DNA of 13,370 nt from positions 1 to 13,370 of the forward strand of contig CAJUAE010000091.1 in assembly GCA_910583965.1 (NCBI GenBank), read 5' to 3'. How positions within the stretch are numbered: position 1 is the stretch's first letter; each line of letters begins with the position of its first letter. Shown here piece after piece: positions 1 to 7,301 of this stretch. Below the pieces are notes generated by a model. The model saw only the letters and a program-made list of their open reading frames with translations, was not told the origin of the DNA and ran no database searches. A program made the translations under genes and the position numbers. Origin of the DNA: an uncultured Lachnospiraceae bacterium (lineage in GTDB: Bacteria; Bacillota; Clostridia; Lachnospirales; Lachnospiraceae).

Positions 1-92
1 CAAATTAATGTCTGTGGAGATAGGTAGGCAAACCAAATGAGTTTGGCCACAAGGTCGATGAAGCAGGAAGCTTTAGATAAGGGGTAGTTCAC
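1..92 (+). ncRNA. Right end of an IS200/IS605-type element with TnpB omega/reRNA (partial)
   Basis: The stretch ending in GATGAAGCAGGAAGC (57-71) and GTAGTTCAC (84-92) resembles the 3' ends of clostridial IS200/IS605 elements, where the tail of the tnpB transcript forms the guide RNA of the TnpB nuclease. Visible structure: a hairpin CCAAA (33-37)/TTTGG (42-46) and a short hairpin CTTT/AAGG (71-74/79-82) just before the terminal GTAGTTCAC. The matching tnpB gene would lie to the left, outside the window. In known elements the RNA scaffold stops at the transposon end and the guide is read from flanking DNA, here from position 93, which contains the ribosome site of the next gene. The assignment rests on remembered resemblance of the conserved end, not on a search. 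It could be a solitary remnant. Confidence 0.5.
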
Positions 93-110
93 AAAGACAG
101 GGAGGTACAT

Positions 111-1472
111 ATGAAGACACAAGGCCGACTGATTTCTAATCAGATTACAGAGGGAGTTATCTGGAAGCAACTCCTTTTTTTCTTTTTTCCGATTCTGTTC
201 GGCACTTTTTTTCAGCAGCTTTACAATACTACTGACGCGGTGATTGTGGGAAAATTTGTTGGAAAAGAGGCATTGGCAGCGGTAGGAGGACCGGCCGCAA
301 CTCTGATAAACTTGCTGATAGGATTTTTTACAGGACTTTCTTCTGGTGCGACGATCATTATTGCGCAGTATTACGGCGCTAAAAAAGAAGAGGAGGTAAA
401 GAAAACAGTGCACACTGCAATGGCACTTTCCATTGCCGGTGGTGCTGTGATTATGGTGTTGGGGATTCTTTTTTCCGGGATAGCGCTTAGCGCGATGAAC
501 ACGCCGGAGGAGATTCTTTCTTTATCAGTGGTTTATATGCGTGTTTATTTTCTGGGCGTGATTCCTTCCCTTGTCTACAACATGGGTTCGGGGATTTTAA
601 GAGCTGTTGGGGATTCCAAACGTCCGCTTTATTTTTTGATTTTGTCTTGCATTGCCAATATTATACTGGATATTTTATTTGTGACAGTGTTGAAAATGGG
701 GGTGGTCGGCGTGGCTGTGGCGACCGCACTGTCGCAGGTTATCAGCGCATTGATGGTGTTTGTGACTCTGATGCGAACACAAGATTCTTATCAGCTTTTT
801 CTAAAGGAAATTCGTTTTTCACCGGTGCTTTTGCACAATATTATTCGCATTGGTCTGCCTGCAGGAATCCAATCAACAATGTACTCTGCTTCCAATCTGA
901 TTATTCAGTCGAGCATCAATGCTTTCGGAACGGACACAATTGCGGCTTGGACAGCCTACGGCAAAGTCGATGGAATTTTCTGGATGATTATGGGAGCTTA
1001 CGGGGTATCGATCACAACTTTTGCTGGACAGAATTTTGGCGCGGGAAAATACGACCGCATTAAGAAAAGTGTGCGTATCTGTTTGGGTATGGCAGCACTA
1101 ACCAGTATCCTTTTGAGTGTTATTGTACTTGCAGGCGGGCGCGTTTTCTTTGGATTATTTACGGATGACCCAGGCGTGGTGTCAATAGGACTGGGCATGA
1201 TGCGCGTGATTTCGCCAAGTTATATTACTTATATTTGTATTGAGATTCTCGGTGGCACAACGCGCGGTTGTGGTGATGCCATTCCACCAATGCTGATGAC
1301 GTGTGTCGGTATCTGTGTGCTACGCGTTTTTTGGATATTGGCGGTGGTTCCATTGCGGCCAGAAGTCTCTACAGTCGCATTTAGTTATCCGCTTACTTGG
1401 TCGGTTACCTCATTGCTATTTATCGTCTATTATCTAAAGGGAGGCTGGCTAAAACGTTGTCGCGGGCTATAG
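111..1472 (+). CDS. MATE family multidrug/cation efflux transporter
   Basis: This 453-residue integral membrane protein exports drugs or other small molecules in exchange for Na+ or H+. It has the usual MATE length and about twelve hydrophobic segments in two homologous halves (MatE domains roughly at residues 20-180 and 245-405). The N-terminal signature is clear: 'FGTFFQQLYNTTDAVIVG' (30-47), with Asp42 in the position of the conserved N-lobe acidic residue, then 'ALAAVGGP'. The start follows GGAGG at 101-105, five bases before the ATG. The gene begins only 18 bases after the putative IS right end, so a promoter must lie inside that element or further left. Its stop shares the palindrome CTATAG with the convergent gene. 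The substrate cannot be read from the sequence. Confidence 0.93.
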   Translation: MKTQGRLISNQITEGVIWKQLLFFFFPILFGTFFQQLYNTTDAVIVGKFVGKEALAAVGGPAATLINLLIGFFTGLSSGATIIIAQYYGAKKEEEVKKTVHTAMALSIAGGAVIMVLGILFSGIALSAMNTPEEILSLSVVYMRVYFLGVIPSLVYNMGSGILRAVGDSKRPLYFLILSCIANIILDILFVTVLKMGVVGVAVATALSQVISALMVFVTLMRTQDSYQLFLKEIRFSPVLLHNIIRIGLPAGIQSTMYSASNLIIQSSINAFGTDTIAAWTAYGKVDGIFWMIMGAYGVSITTFAGQNFGAGKYDRIKKSVRICLGMAALTSILLSVIVLAGGRVFFGLFTDDPGVVSIGLGMMRVISPSYITYICIEILGGTTRGCGDAIPPMLMTCVGICVLRVFWILAVVPLRPEVSTVAFSYPLTWSVTSLLFIVYYLKGGWLKRCRGL

Positions 1473-2681
1473 CGAGTGTGTCTGTGGTGTACTTTCCAAG
1501 AAAATGCTTTGATAAGCCATTTTTTCAAAATTATAGTCATATTTTTCTCTTGCGCGAGCAAACTCTTTTCCATAGAGGTCTGCTTTTTGTTCCATATAGC
1601 GGCTTAGTGCCAATGTAAAAACAAATCCTGTGTTTTTGGAGTCTAGTTGTGGAATAGAGAGCTTGACCTTTTGGACTCCTTTTTGGTGAAGTAGAATAAA
1701 ATAACACCACCATGCTAAAAAATTGTATGTATTTTCAATTGTATTTGCGGCGGGTTCATTATTAAGGTCAAGCTGTGTTATTTCAAGATCATTTTCTAAA
1801 CCATCAAAATTTCCTTCCAAAGCGTTGAATAACCGTTCTAATGTATAAGGATTTTTATTCCACCGCGCTTCGCGTGGCAGTTTCACCCAGTAAGTATCAT
1901 AAAAATACCAGAATAGTTCAATCTTTCCTAAGTGCACACAGTTCGTTAATACAGTGGAATACATTTTCTGTGGTTCCGATGCGTTGCAAACACGATAACA
2001 CCAATGAAAACGTTTTGGAATATTCCTATGAATGAAATTGAGCATTAGTTCTTCTGCCTGCTCCTTTTGGTCGGTGTGTAGCAGATAAAATAAATATGCG
2101 AAATGATTGCATACATAACAGCGATTGGGGTTGCCGCTGTATTTTAGGAAACTTTTCGCTGCTTTTTCTGCGCGCTTGGTGTCGCGATAGAGCAAAGATA
2201 AATACAATTCTGAAATATAATATAAATCAATATCAATGTTATACCGAAACACAAGTTCGGAATAATTTTGCATAAAAAGTTCCATTTTGCAATCATCAAT
2301 CGGGGCATACCAATAGTAGGCATAATAAATTTCATCATAGATAAAAATAAGAATACTGCACATTTTGGCATCTGGAGTGACTACGCCTTCAAGATAAGGC
2401 TGGCTGTCTTTATAATATAGCTCTGCATATTTTACGATTTCCCGACAGTTACAGTTATATTTATCCAAAGACATCAAATAGTACATTGTGTAGAAATAAA
2501 GATACCATTCTTCCGCCTGTTTGGCAAGCGGCAGAATTTTCTTAAACAAACCAGAAAAAACAGAATAATTCAATGTATGCATATCTGCGTTTTCTCTGGT
2601 TGATTCTCTTGCTCTGCGCACCAGAGAGGCGAGTTTATTTGACTTTAGTGTGTCTATATCAATCATTCCATATAATGCCAT
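1467..2681 (-). CDS. Hypothetical Tyr/Cys-rich protein, probably TPR-like helical repeats
   Basis: I do not recognise the family of this 404-residue protein. It lacks a signal peptide and long membrane segments, so it is probably cytosolic. The composition is striking: many Tyr, Trp and Phe, and ten Cys including C-x-C (77/79), C-x2-C (188/191) and C-x3-C (228/232). Repeated amphipathic helices with aromatic pairs and segments such as 'RDTKRAEKAAKSFLKY' and 'TDQKEQAEELMLNFI' (about 166-218) resemble tetratricopeptide repeats, which would make it a protein-interaction scaffold. The start is supported by AGGAG eight bases upstream. It is a single-gene unit, convergent with the MATE gene and overlapping it by six bases (CTATAG supplies both stops). 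The paired cysteines could bind a metal, but this is conjecture. Confidence 0.8.
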   Translation of the reverse strand: MALYGMIDIDTLKSNKLASLVRRARESTRENADMHTLNYSVFSGLFKKILPLAKQAEEWYLYFYTMYYLMSLDKYNCNCREIVKYAELYYKDSQPYLEGVVTPDAKMCSILIFIYDEIYYAYYWYAPIDDCKMELFMQNYSELVFRYNIDIDLYYISELYLSLLYRDTKRAEKAAKSFLKYSGNPNRCYVCNHFAYLFYLLHTDQKEQAEELMLNFIHRNIPKRFHWCYRVCNASEPQKMYSTVLTNCVHLGKIELFWYFYDTYWVKLPREARWNKNPYTLERLFNALEGNFDGLENDLEITQLDLNNEPAANTIENTYNFLAWWCYFILLHQKGVQKVKLSIPQLDSKNTGFVFTLALSRYMEQKADLYGKEFARAREKYDYNFEKMAYQSIFLESTPQTHSL

Positions 2682-2711
2682 ATTTTAATCTCCTGATGTT
2701 GTTTCTCTATT

Positions 2712-2740
2712 TAAATATTTATTCTAGCAACAGTTTACAA
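2712..2740 (-). promoter_or_regulatory. Candidate sigma-A promoter with overlapping palindrome, hypothetical gene 1467-2681
   Basis: On the minus strand TTGTAA (2735-2740) and TATTTA (2712-2717) are separated by 17 bases and lie about 30 bases before the ribosome site. The -35 box is inside a perfect inverted repeat, TTTACAA (2734-2740) gtct TTGTAAA (2745-2751), which could be an operator. Matches to consensus are only moderate. Confidence 0.3.
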
Positions 2741-2830
2741 GTCTTTGTAAAAGTTATATTTTTATTTGTATAAATTTTTCTTATGCTGCGTTGTTGTTAA
2801 TTGGTGTACCTTAATGCCTGATTTCTCCAC

Positions 2831-3204
2831 TTTACAGGAAAAGATTTCTCCGCGTCATATAAATTTGAATATGAAAAACACCTTATATGAGTAAGCTTTC
2901 AATAGCATTTTATATATTCAATTTTGCATGGCTGAGTTTACTGGCAAATTAATTATAGCTATTGTATCATGGTTATTGTGACAAGACAAGATACCAACAT
3001 TTTTGTTAAGGAATTTACAATGATTAAGCCCGGACAATTTGCAAAATATATAGAATTTACGCAGGATGAAATAAAGATGTTCTGTTAGGAACATGACGGG
3101 AATTTTGATAAGATGAAACAACACAAAGTGTTTATATTCCAAATGAAAAGATACGCATGGAATTTGCAAAGGAAGATTGTAATACTTCGTTGACTGAAAA
3201 ATAG
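2831..3204 (+). pseudogene. Decayed protein-coding remnant(s), family unknown
   Basis: Protein-like stretches occur in different frames. 2831-2887 reads 'FTGKDFSASYKFEYEKHLI' then stop. A stretch running into 3020-3085 reads '...NIFVKEFTMIKPGQFAKY' and on to a TAG at 3086-3088. After it the same frame gives 'EHDGNFDK', and a frame change near 3115 leads to '...VYIPNEKIRMEFAKEDC' and a TAG at 3202-3204. The charged, Glu/Lys-rich composition without long hydrophobic runs suggests a soluble or exported protein that has acquired stops and frameshifts. An ATG at 3020 has AAGGA upstream. More than one gene may be represented. The function is unknown. Confidence 0.4.
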
Positions 3205-3268
3205 AAACATTATACAATATAGATGTCTTTTTGAAATTACAATAGGATAGAAAGATAGAGGCGATACA

Positions 3269-3398
3269 ATGAGAAAATAAGGTCTGTTATTAGGGTTATT
3301 TTTGATAATTGTTTTGAGTGGATGTGAAAATGTTGACCAATATAAGATAAGAAGTGCCAGGAATCTTAGAAGATGAAAAAGTAATAAACCAACGATAA
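3269..3398 (+). pseudogene. Decayed lipoprotein gene: signal peptide with early stop and frameshift
   Basis: An ATG at 3269 opens M-R-K and then a TAA (3278-3280). The same frame continues as a textbook lipoprotein signal peptide, 'GLLLGLFLIIVLSGCENVDQ', with lipobox L-S-G-C (Cys codon 3323-3325). Around 3350 the frame must shift for a plausible continuation, 'VPGILEDEKVINQR' ending in TAA at 3396-3398. The remnant is far too short for a mature lipoprotein, so the body has been lost. It sits 19 bases before the helicase start, and an intact lipoprotein gene lies on the other side of the helicase. Confidence 0.6.
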
Positions 3399-3417
3399 GA
3401 AAGAGGAGTGTTTCACA

Positions 3418-5922
3418 ATGAATACACGATTAGATATAAAGCTGTCAGATGAGCAACAATTGTTTATAAAAAAGGCATTGCAGGGAGCAAATATTTTGGT
3501 AGATGCTTGCATTGGCAGTGGAAAAACGACAGCGATTCAAAGTTTGTGTAATGAACTGCCTAGCACGAAACAGATTTTATATCTGACTTATAATAAACTT
3601 CTAAAGTTGGATGCCAAAACGAAGATAAAAAAGAAAAATGTCACAGTAACAAATTATCATGGATTTGCATATCGGGTTTTAATAAAAAATGGAATGTCTG
3701 TTGGAGTTTCCGATCTAATACAGGTATTTATTCGACAAAAACCTGTAATACAAAAGTATGACGTTTTAATTATTGATGAGTATCAAGATATAGAACAAGA
3801 ATTAGCGCAACTATTACAATTAGTAAAAGATAATAATCCAGAGATACAAGTAATTGCGGTTGGCGATATGGAACAGAAAATATATGATAAAACGACTTTA
3901 AATGTGGAATCCTTTATAAAAGGATTTTTGGAAGAACATATTCGATTAAAGTTTTCTCAATGTTTTCGTTTATCTTATCATTTAGCTGCGACGCTTGGAA
4001 GAGTGTGGAAGAAGGAAATAAAAGGAATAAATCAACAATGTAAGGTTGAAGTTATGACACTGAAGGAAGTAGTATCGTTTTTGGCAGAACAGACTCCAGA
4101 AGATATTTTATGTCTAGGAGCAAGGACCGGAGCAATGTCGGATACTTTAAATATCTTGGAGGATGAATACCCTGATAAGTTTAATAAAAAGACTGTATAC
4201 GCAACAATATCGGATAACGACTCCATAGGAAAAACAGAACCCAATAAGGATTCCGCAATCTTTACAACGTATGATAGCAGTAAAGGATTAGAGCGAAAGA
4301 TTTGTGTCATCTTTGATTTTACAGAAAGTTATTGGAAGATGAGAATATCAAAACCACAGCAATCCTATTTGATTCTTAGAAATATTTTTTGTGTTGCAGC
4401 CAGCAGAGGAAAAAACCATATTATCTTTGTAAAACCAAAAGATGCAATGTTGTCCGAAAAAACGCTTTCTACATTTGTTAAAACAAATCAGAAATTTGAT
4501 GATTTTGATATGAGCCAAATGTTTGATTTTAAATACAAAGAAGATGTAGAGGCATGTTTTAAACTGTTAAAAATTAACAAGTTAACGTTGGAAGATTACC
4601 CAATAGAAATAAAAAGTGCAGATGATTTAATCGATTTATCACCTTGTATTGGAATCTATCAAGAAGCAGTCTTTTTTGATAACTATCAAATAGAAGAGGC
4701 AATAAAGCTAAAGCTTTTATTAAATCCTGAATTGAAAGGATTATACACAAAAGCAGTGAAAAATAGTTCACTGGACCAAAAAATATTATTTTTGGTATCT
4801 CTTGATACAAGGCAGAATCGATATAGAACACAAGTGGATACTCCGTTTGTCAGTCTAATACAAAGTGAAATGATAAAGGCACGATTAAGAACACGATTCC
4901 AGAGCAATGAAGATGCACAGGTGGCTTGTCGAATTGATTTTTATAGTCAAAAAAATAAGGATATTCTGTTTTCGGCGAAGGGATTTGCAGATGTAGTCAA
5001 GAATAATATTGTCTATGAATTAAAATTTGTTACTGAGTTGATGCATGAACATTTTTTGCAATGTGCGAGCTATATGATTGCCATGAACTTACAGAAAGGA
5101 ATTTTGTGGAATACAAGAGATAATACGTCCTATGAGATAGAGGTTCCAGATAGGGGTGCATTTTTGAATGCAGTTACAAAAGCCATCACAAAAGGTGTAA
5201 TAGAAACCTATTATGAGCCAGCTTTGTTTAAGGAGAAGACAATGGGAAACACAAAAGAGAAATTTGCAGTAATTGATACAGAGACAAACTGGAATGATGA
5301 GGTTATGTCAATAGGCATAGTGGTGGCAGATGCAAAGACGAAGAAGAAAATAGATTCAATTTATTATATAGTTGACCCAGAATATAGAGTTGGTGGAATG
5401 TTTGCAAATGAATTGCGATTAAATCAAAAGGGAGTATGTGTTGCCAGTAGAAGAAAAGCGTTAAAAGAGATTAAGCAATGGATGGATTCCTACCATGTGC
5501 AACGGTTATTTGCTTATAATGCATCTTTTGATAAGAGACATTTGCCAGAATATGCATCCTATAAATGGTATGATATTATGCGTTTGGCAGCATATCGTCA
5601 GTATAATAAAGCGATACCAGATTCAGTGGATTGCTATAAGACCGGGAGACTAAAACGAGGTTATGGCGTTGAAGACATTTTGAAAATGTTATGCAATGAT
5701 AAGCGATATAGTGAGACGCATAATGCTGTTTTGGATGCGGAAGATGAACTGAAAATTATGCAGTTGCTGGGATATCCTATCGATGAATATCATATCGCAT
5801 TGATATCCGATCAGAAGACTTGTGTTACAGAATCACAGGAAAATAAGGGAGATTTTTCGAGAATGGGAACACAGTATTCCAAAAAGAACAAAGGGATTTT
5901 GGGTAAGATTTTTGAAATGTGA
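3418..5922 (+). CDS. SF1 helicase - PD-(D/E)XK nuclease - DEDDh exonuclease fusion protein
   Basis: This 834-residue protein appears to join three DNA-processing modules. Residues 1-345 are a compact UvrD/Rep-type helicase: Q-motif Gln (about 13-14), Walker A GSGKT (33-37), motif Ia 'LYLTYNK', Walker B DEYQD (120-124), motif III VGDMEQ (148-153), motif IV with Arg184, motif V 'TTYDSSKGLE' (283-292) and motif VI 'VAASRGK' (326-332). There is little room for the 1B/2B subdomains of full-length UvrD (about 720 residues). Residues ~475-600 carry a RecB/Cas4-type nuclease: GFADVV (Asp525), Y-E-L-K (Glu534, Lys536) and Q-x3-Y (548/552). Residues ~614-790 are a DnaQ-like 3'-5' exonuclease: Asp620-Thr-Glu622, Asn701/Asp705 and His768/Asp773. 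Catalytic residues look intact in all three. Residues 345-475 are unassigned. The start has AGAGGAG eleven bases upstream. It is probably cytosolic, and a role in DNA repair or anti-phage defence is inference. Confidence 0.85.
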   Translation: MNTRLDIKLSDEQQLFIKKALQGANILVDACIGSGKTTAIQSLCNELPSTKQILYLTYNKLLKLDAKTKIKKKNVTVTNYHGFAYRVLIKNGMSVGVSDLIQVFIRQKPVIQKYDVLIIDEYQDIEQELAQLLQLVKDNNPEIQVIAVGDMEQKIYDKTTLNVESFIKGFLEEHIRLKFSQCFRLSYHLAATLGRVWKKEIKGINQQCKVEVMTLKEVVSFLAEQTPEDILCLGARTGAMSDTLNILEDEYPDKFNKKTVYATISDNDSIGKTEPNKDSAIFTTYDSSKGLERKICVIFDFTESYWKMRISKPQQSYLILRNIFCVAASRGKNHIIFVKPKDAMLSEKTLSTFVKTNQKFDDFDMSQMFDFKYKEDVEACFKLLKINKLTLEDYPIEIKSADDLIDLSPCIGIYQEAVFFDNYQIEEAIKLKLLLNPELKGLYTKAVKNSSLDQKILFLVSLDTRQNRYRTQVDTPFVSLIQSEMIKARLRTRFQSNEDAQVACRIDFYSQKNKDILFSAKGFADVVKNNIVYELKFVTELMHEHFLQCASYMIAMNLQKGILWNTRDNTSYEIEVPDRGAFLNAVTKAITKGVIETYYEPALFKEKTMGNTKEKFAVIDTETNWNDEVMSIGIVVADAKTKKKIDSIYYIVDPEYRVGGMFANELRLNQKGVCVASRRKALKEIKQWMDSYHVQRLFAYNASFDKRHLPEYASYKWYDIMRLAAYRQYNKAIPDSVDCYKTGRLKRGYGVEDILKMLCNDKRYSETHNAVLDAEDELKIMQLLGYPIDEYHIALISDQKTCVTESQENKGDFSRMGTQYSKKNKGILGKIFEM

Positions 5923-5941
5923 AACAGCGGATTCTGTTTCA
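5920..5941 (+). terminator. Weak hairpin at the end of the helicase gene
   Basis: TGAAACAG (5920-5927), loop cggatt and CTGTTTCA (5934-5941) form a perfect 8-bp stem that begins at the stop codon. There is no run of T directly after it, so it may be an attenuator, an mRNA-stabilising hairpin or chance rather than an efficient terminator. Confidence 0.3.
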
Positions 5942-6033
5942 AGTAATCAAATGCTTATTTTGCATATTTTTCCGAAAATGAGAAACAATAGGAAAAGCAG
6001 TAACAACTATGTAATCTTATGGAGGAAAAGTTT

Positions 6034-7134
6034 ATGAAAAAGGCTATATTAAAAAAAGGTTCAACAGCACAGAAGGCGATACTTGCAGCAGTATGCTTTG
6101 CTTGCGCACTTTCTGTATCAGCCTGTGGCAAACGGGATAACAGAAATGAAAATAAAGACCCGATTACAGGTGCAGACCAATCTCAAACAAATGAAAGTAA
6201 TAGCAGTGAGACAGGATCTGGCGCTGCAAATGGTGATTATAGTGCGTTTGACGCAATGATTGGAGATGAGAATACAGACCCAAATAGTATTATGGATTAT
6301 ATTAATACAAATATTGCAGGAGCGGCAGTATCTGATGTTAGAAATTTTTTCTCAGGGCTTTTAAATTTTAGAGATGATATTCGAGATATTGATTTTACAC
6401 GACTTGAGGATAGTAGACAATATATGCCAGAGGATATGATTGCCTTTATGGAGCTGATGCGTCTTGAAAAAGGTACACCTTCTATGATTATGTCAGATGA
6501 GGAAAACAGAAAAACGATCAATATGATATTGTCTGAGATGTTGGAACGGGCGCGTTTGTTTGAGCAGCACTTAGAAAAATTCCCAAATGAAGTGTCGTCG
6601 GAGGCTGCTGCAAGATTGTATGAAGAAATTGCAACAAATGCAATTAGTGGTGGATATAATAAGGCAGAGAATGTGGAACATTTCTATAAAGGAGATACGA
6701 GCGATACAATTAGTAAGGAGGTATTAGCGCAGTATCAACAGTTTGTAGATGCAAATCCAAATAGTAATTTGGCAAATGTTATAAAAGAATATATTAATAT
6801 TTTGCAGACAAATGATTTTAAACTTAATGATAATGTAGAAGAATTTTATCGCGGTTTGCATGAACGGCTTGATGTGAGGAACGTGACAAATGGTAATAAT
6901 ATCAATGCTGGACAGACAGGAAATAATACGACTTCTGGCAATACTGGAACTGTAAATGGCGGGATTAATAATACTACAGAAGACAACGCTACAGAAAATG
7001 GTACTTTGCAGAATAATGGTACTATGGAAAATGAAAATACAGAGAACAGCAGTGTGGAGGGCAGTACTGATAATACAGCAAAAAGTAATGCTGGAGCTGT
7101 TGACACTGTGATTCAAGGAACCGTAAACAAATGA
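6034..7134 (+). CDS. Hypothetical lipoprotein with Asn/Thr-rich C-terminal tail
   Basis: I do not recognise the family. From the ATG at 6034 the protein has 366 residues. This start is preferred over the in-frame ATG at 6019 because GGAGG (6021-6025) lies eight bases before 6034 and would otherwise be coding. A basic N-terminus is followed by a hydrophobic stretch and lipobox V-S-A-C with Cys31, so the protein should be lipidated and anchored on the outer face of the membrane. The mature part starts with a polar Asn/Ser linker, then an acidic, helical region (about 70-285), and ends with roughly 80 residues of low complexity dominated by Asn, Thr, Gly and Glu, like a wall-spanning linker. It lies 111 bases after the helicase gene and 167 bases before a signal peptidase II homologue, the enzyme type that would process it. 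Confidence 0.85.
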   Translation: MKKAILKKGSTAQKAILAAVCFACALSVSACGKRDNRNENKDPITGADQSQTNESNSSETGSGAANGDYSAFDAMIGDENTDPNSIMDYINTNIAGAAVSDVRNFFSGLLNFRDDIRDIDFTRLEDSRQYMPEDMIAFMELMRLEKGTPSMIMSDEENRKTINMILSEMLERARLFEQHLEKFPNEVSSEAAARLYEEIATNAISGGYNKAENVEHFYKGDTSDTISKEVLAQYQQFVDANPNSNLANVIKEYINILQTNDFKLNDNVEEFYRGLHERLDVRNVTNGNNINAGQTGNNTTSGNTGTVNGGINNTTEDNATENGTLQNNGTMENENTENSSVEGSTDNTAKSNAGAVDTVIQGTVNK

Positions 7135-7170
7135 TGATATTGATTTTTGATGGTTTTTAAGCTTCTGTAA

Positions 7171-7199
7171 TTGACAATTGTGCACACCTGTGATAGCGT
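7171..7199 (+). promoter_or_regulatory. Possible promoter for the LspA-like gene
   Basis: A perfect TTGACA (7171-7176) is followed after 17 bases by TAGCGT (7194-7199), which matches the -10 consensus poorly. A second TTGACA at 7231-7236 has no well-spaced -10. Either would let the LspA-like gene be transcribed independently of the lipoprotein gene. Confidence 0.25.
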
Positions 7200-7301
7200 T
7201 AAGTAATAGTAAGAAACGGTAGAAAAATAATTGACATATCTTGGTTTGCTTATTTCTCTATAGTTTCAGTTTCTAAGTATGCATTAAAAGGGTGTGGGGA
7301 T

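Larger units (their letters stand above)
2682..3417. other. 736-base gap without an intact gene, holding decayed coding sequence
   Basis: No open frame on either strand looks like an intact gene. The first ~80 bases serve as promoter and leader of the minus-strand gene. From about 2830 to 3398 the plus strand contains short protein-like stretches in shifting frames, broken by stops, described as two pseudogene entries. The last ~20 bases hold the ribosome site (AGAGGAG) of the helicase gene. I see no tRNA, no clear terminator and no complete mobile element. Confidence 0.6.

Noticed and set aside
3418..5922. Helicase as GajB of a Gabija defence system
   Set aside because: GajB is a lone UvrD-type helicase beside the GajA nuclease gene. 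Here two nuclease modules are fused to the helicase and no OLD-family GajA gene is adjacent.
6724..7185. Long open frames on the minus strand opposite the lipoprotein tail
   Set aside because: They mirror the Asn/Thr-rich repeats (AAT/ACA read backwards as Ile/Cys/Val), have no ribosome site, and overlap a well-supported gene.
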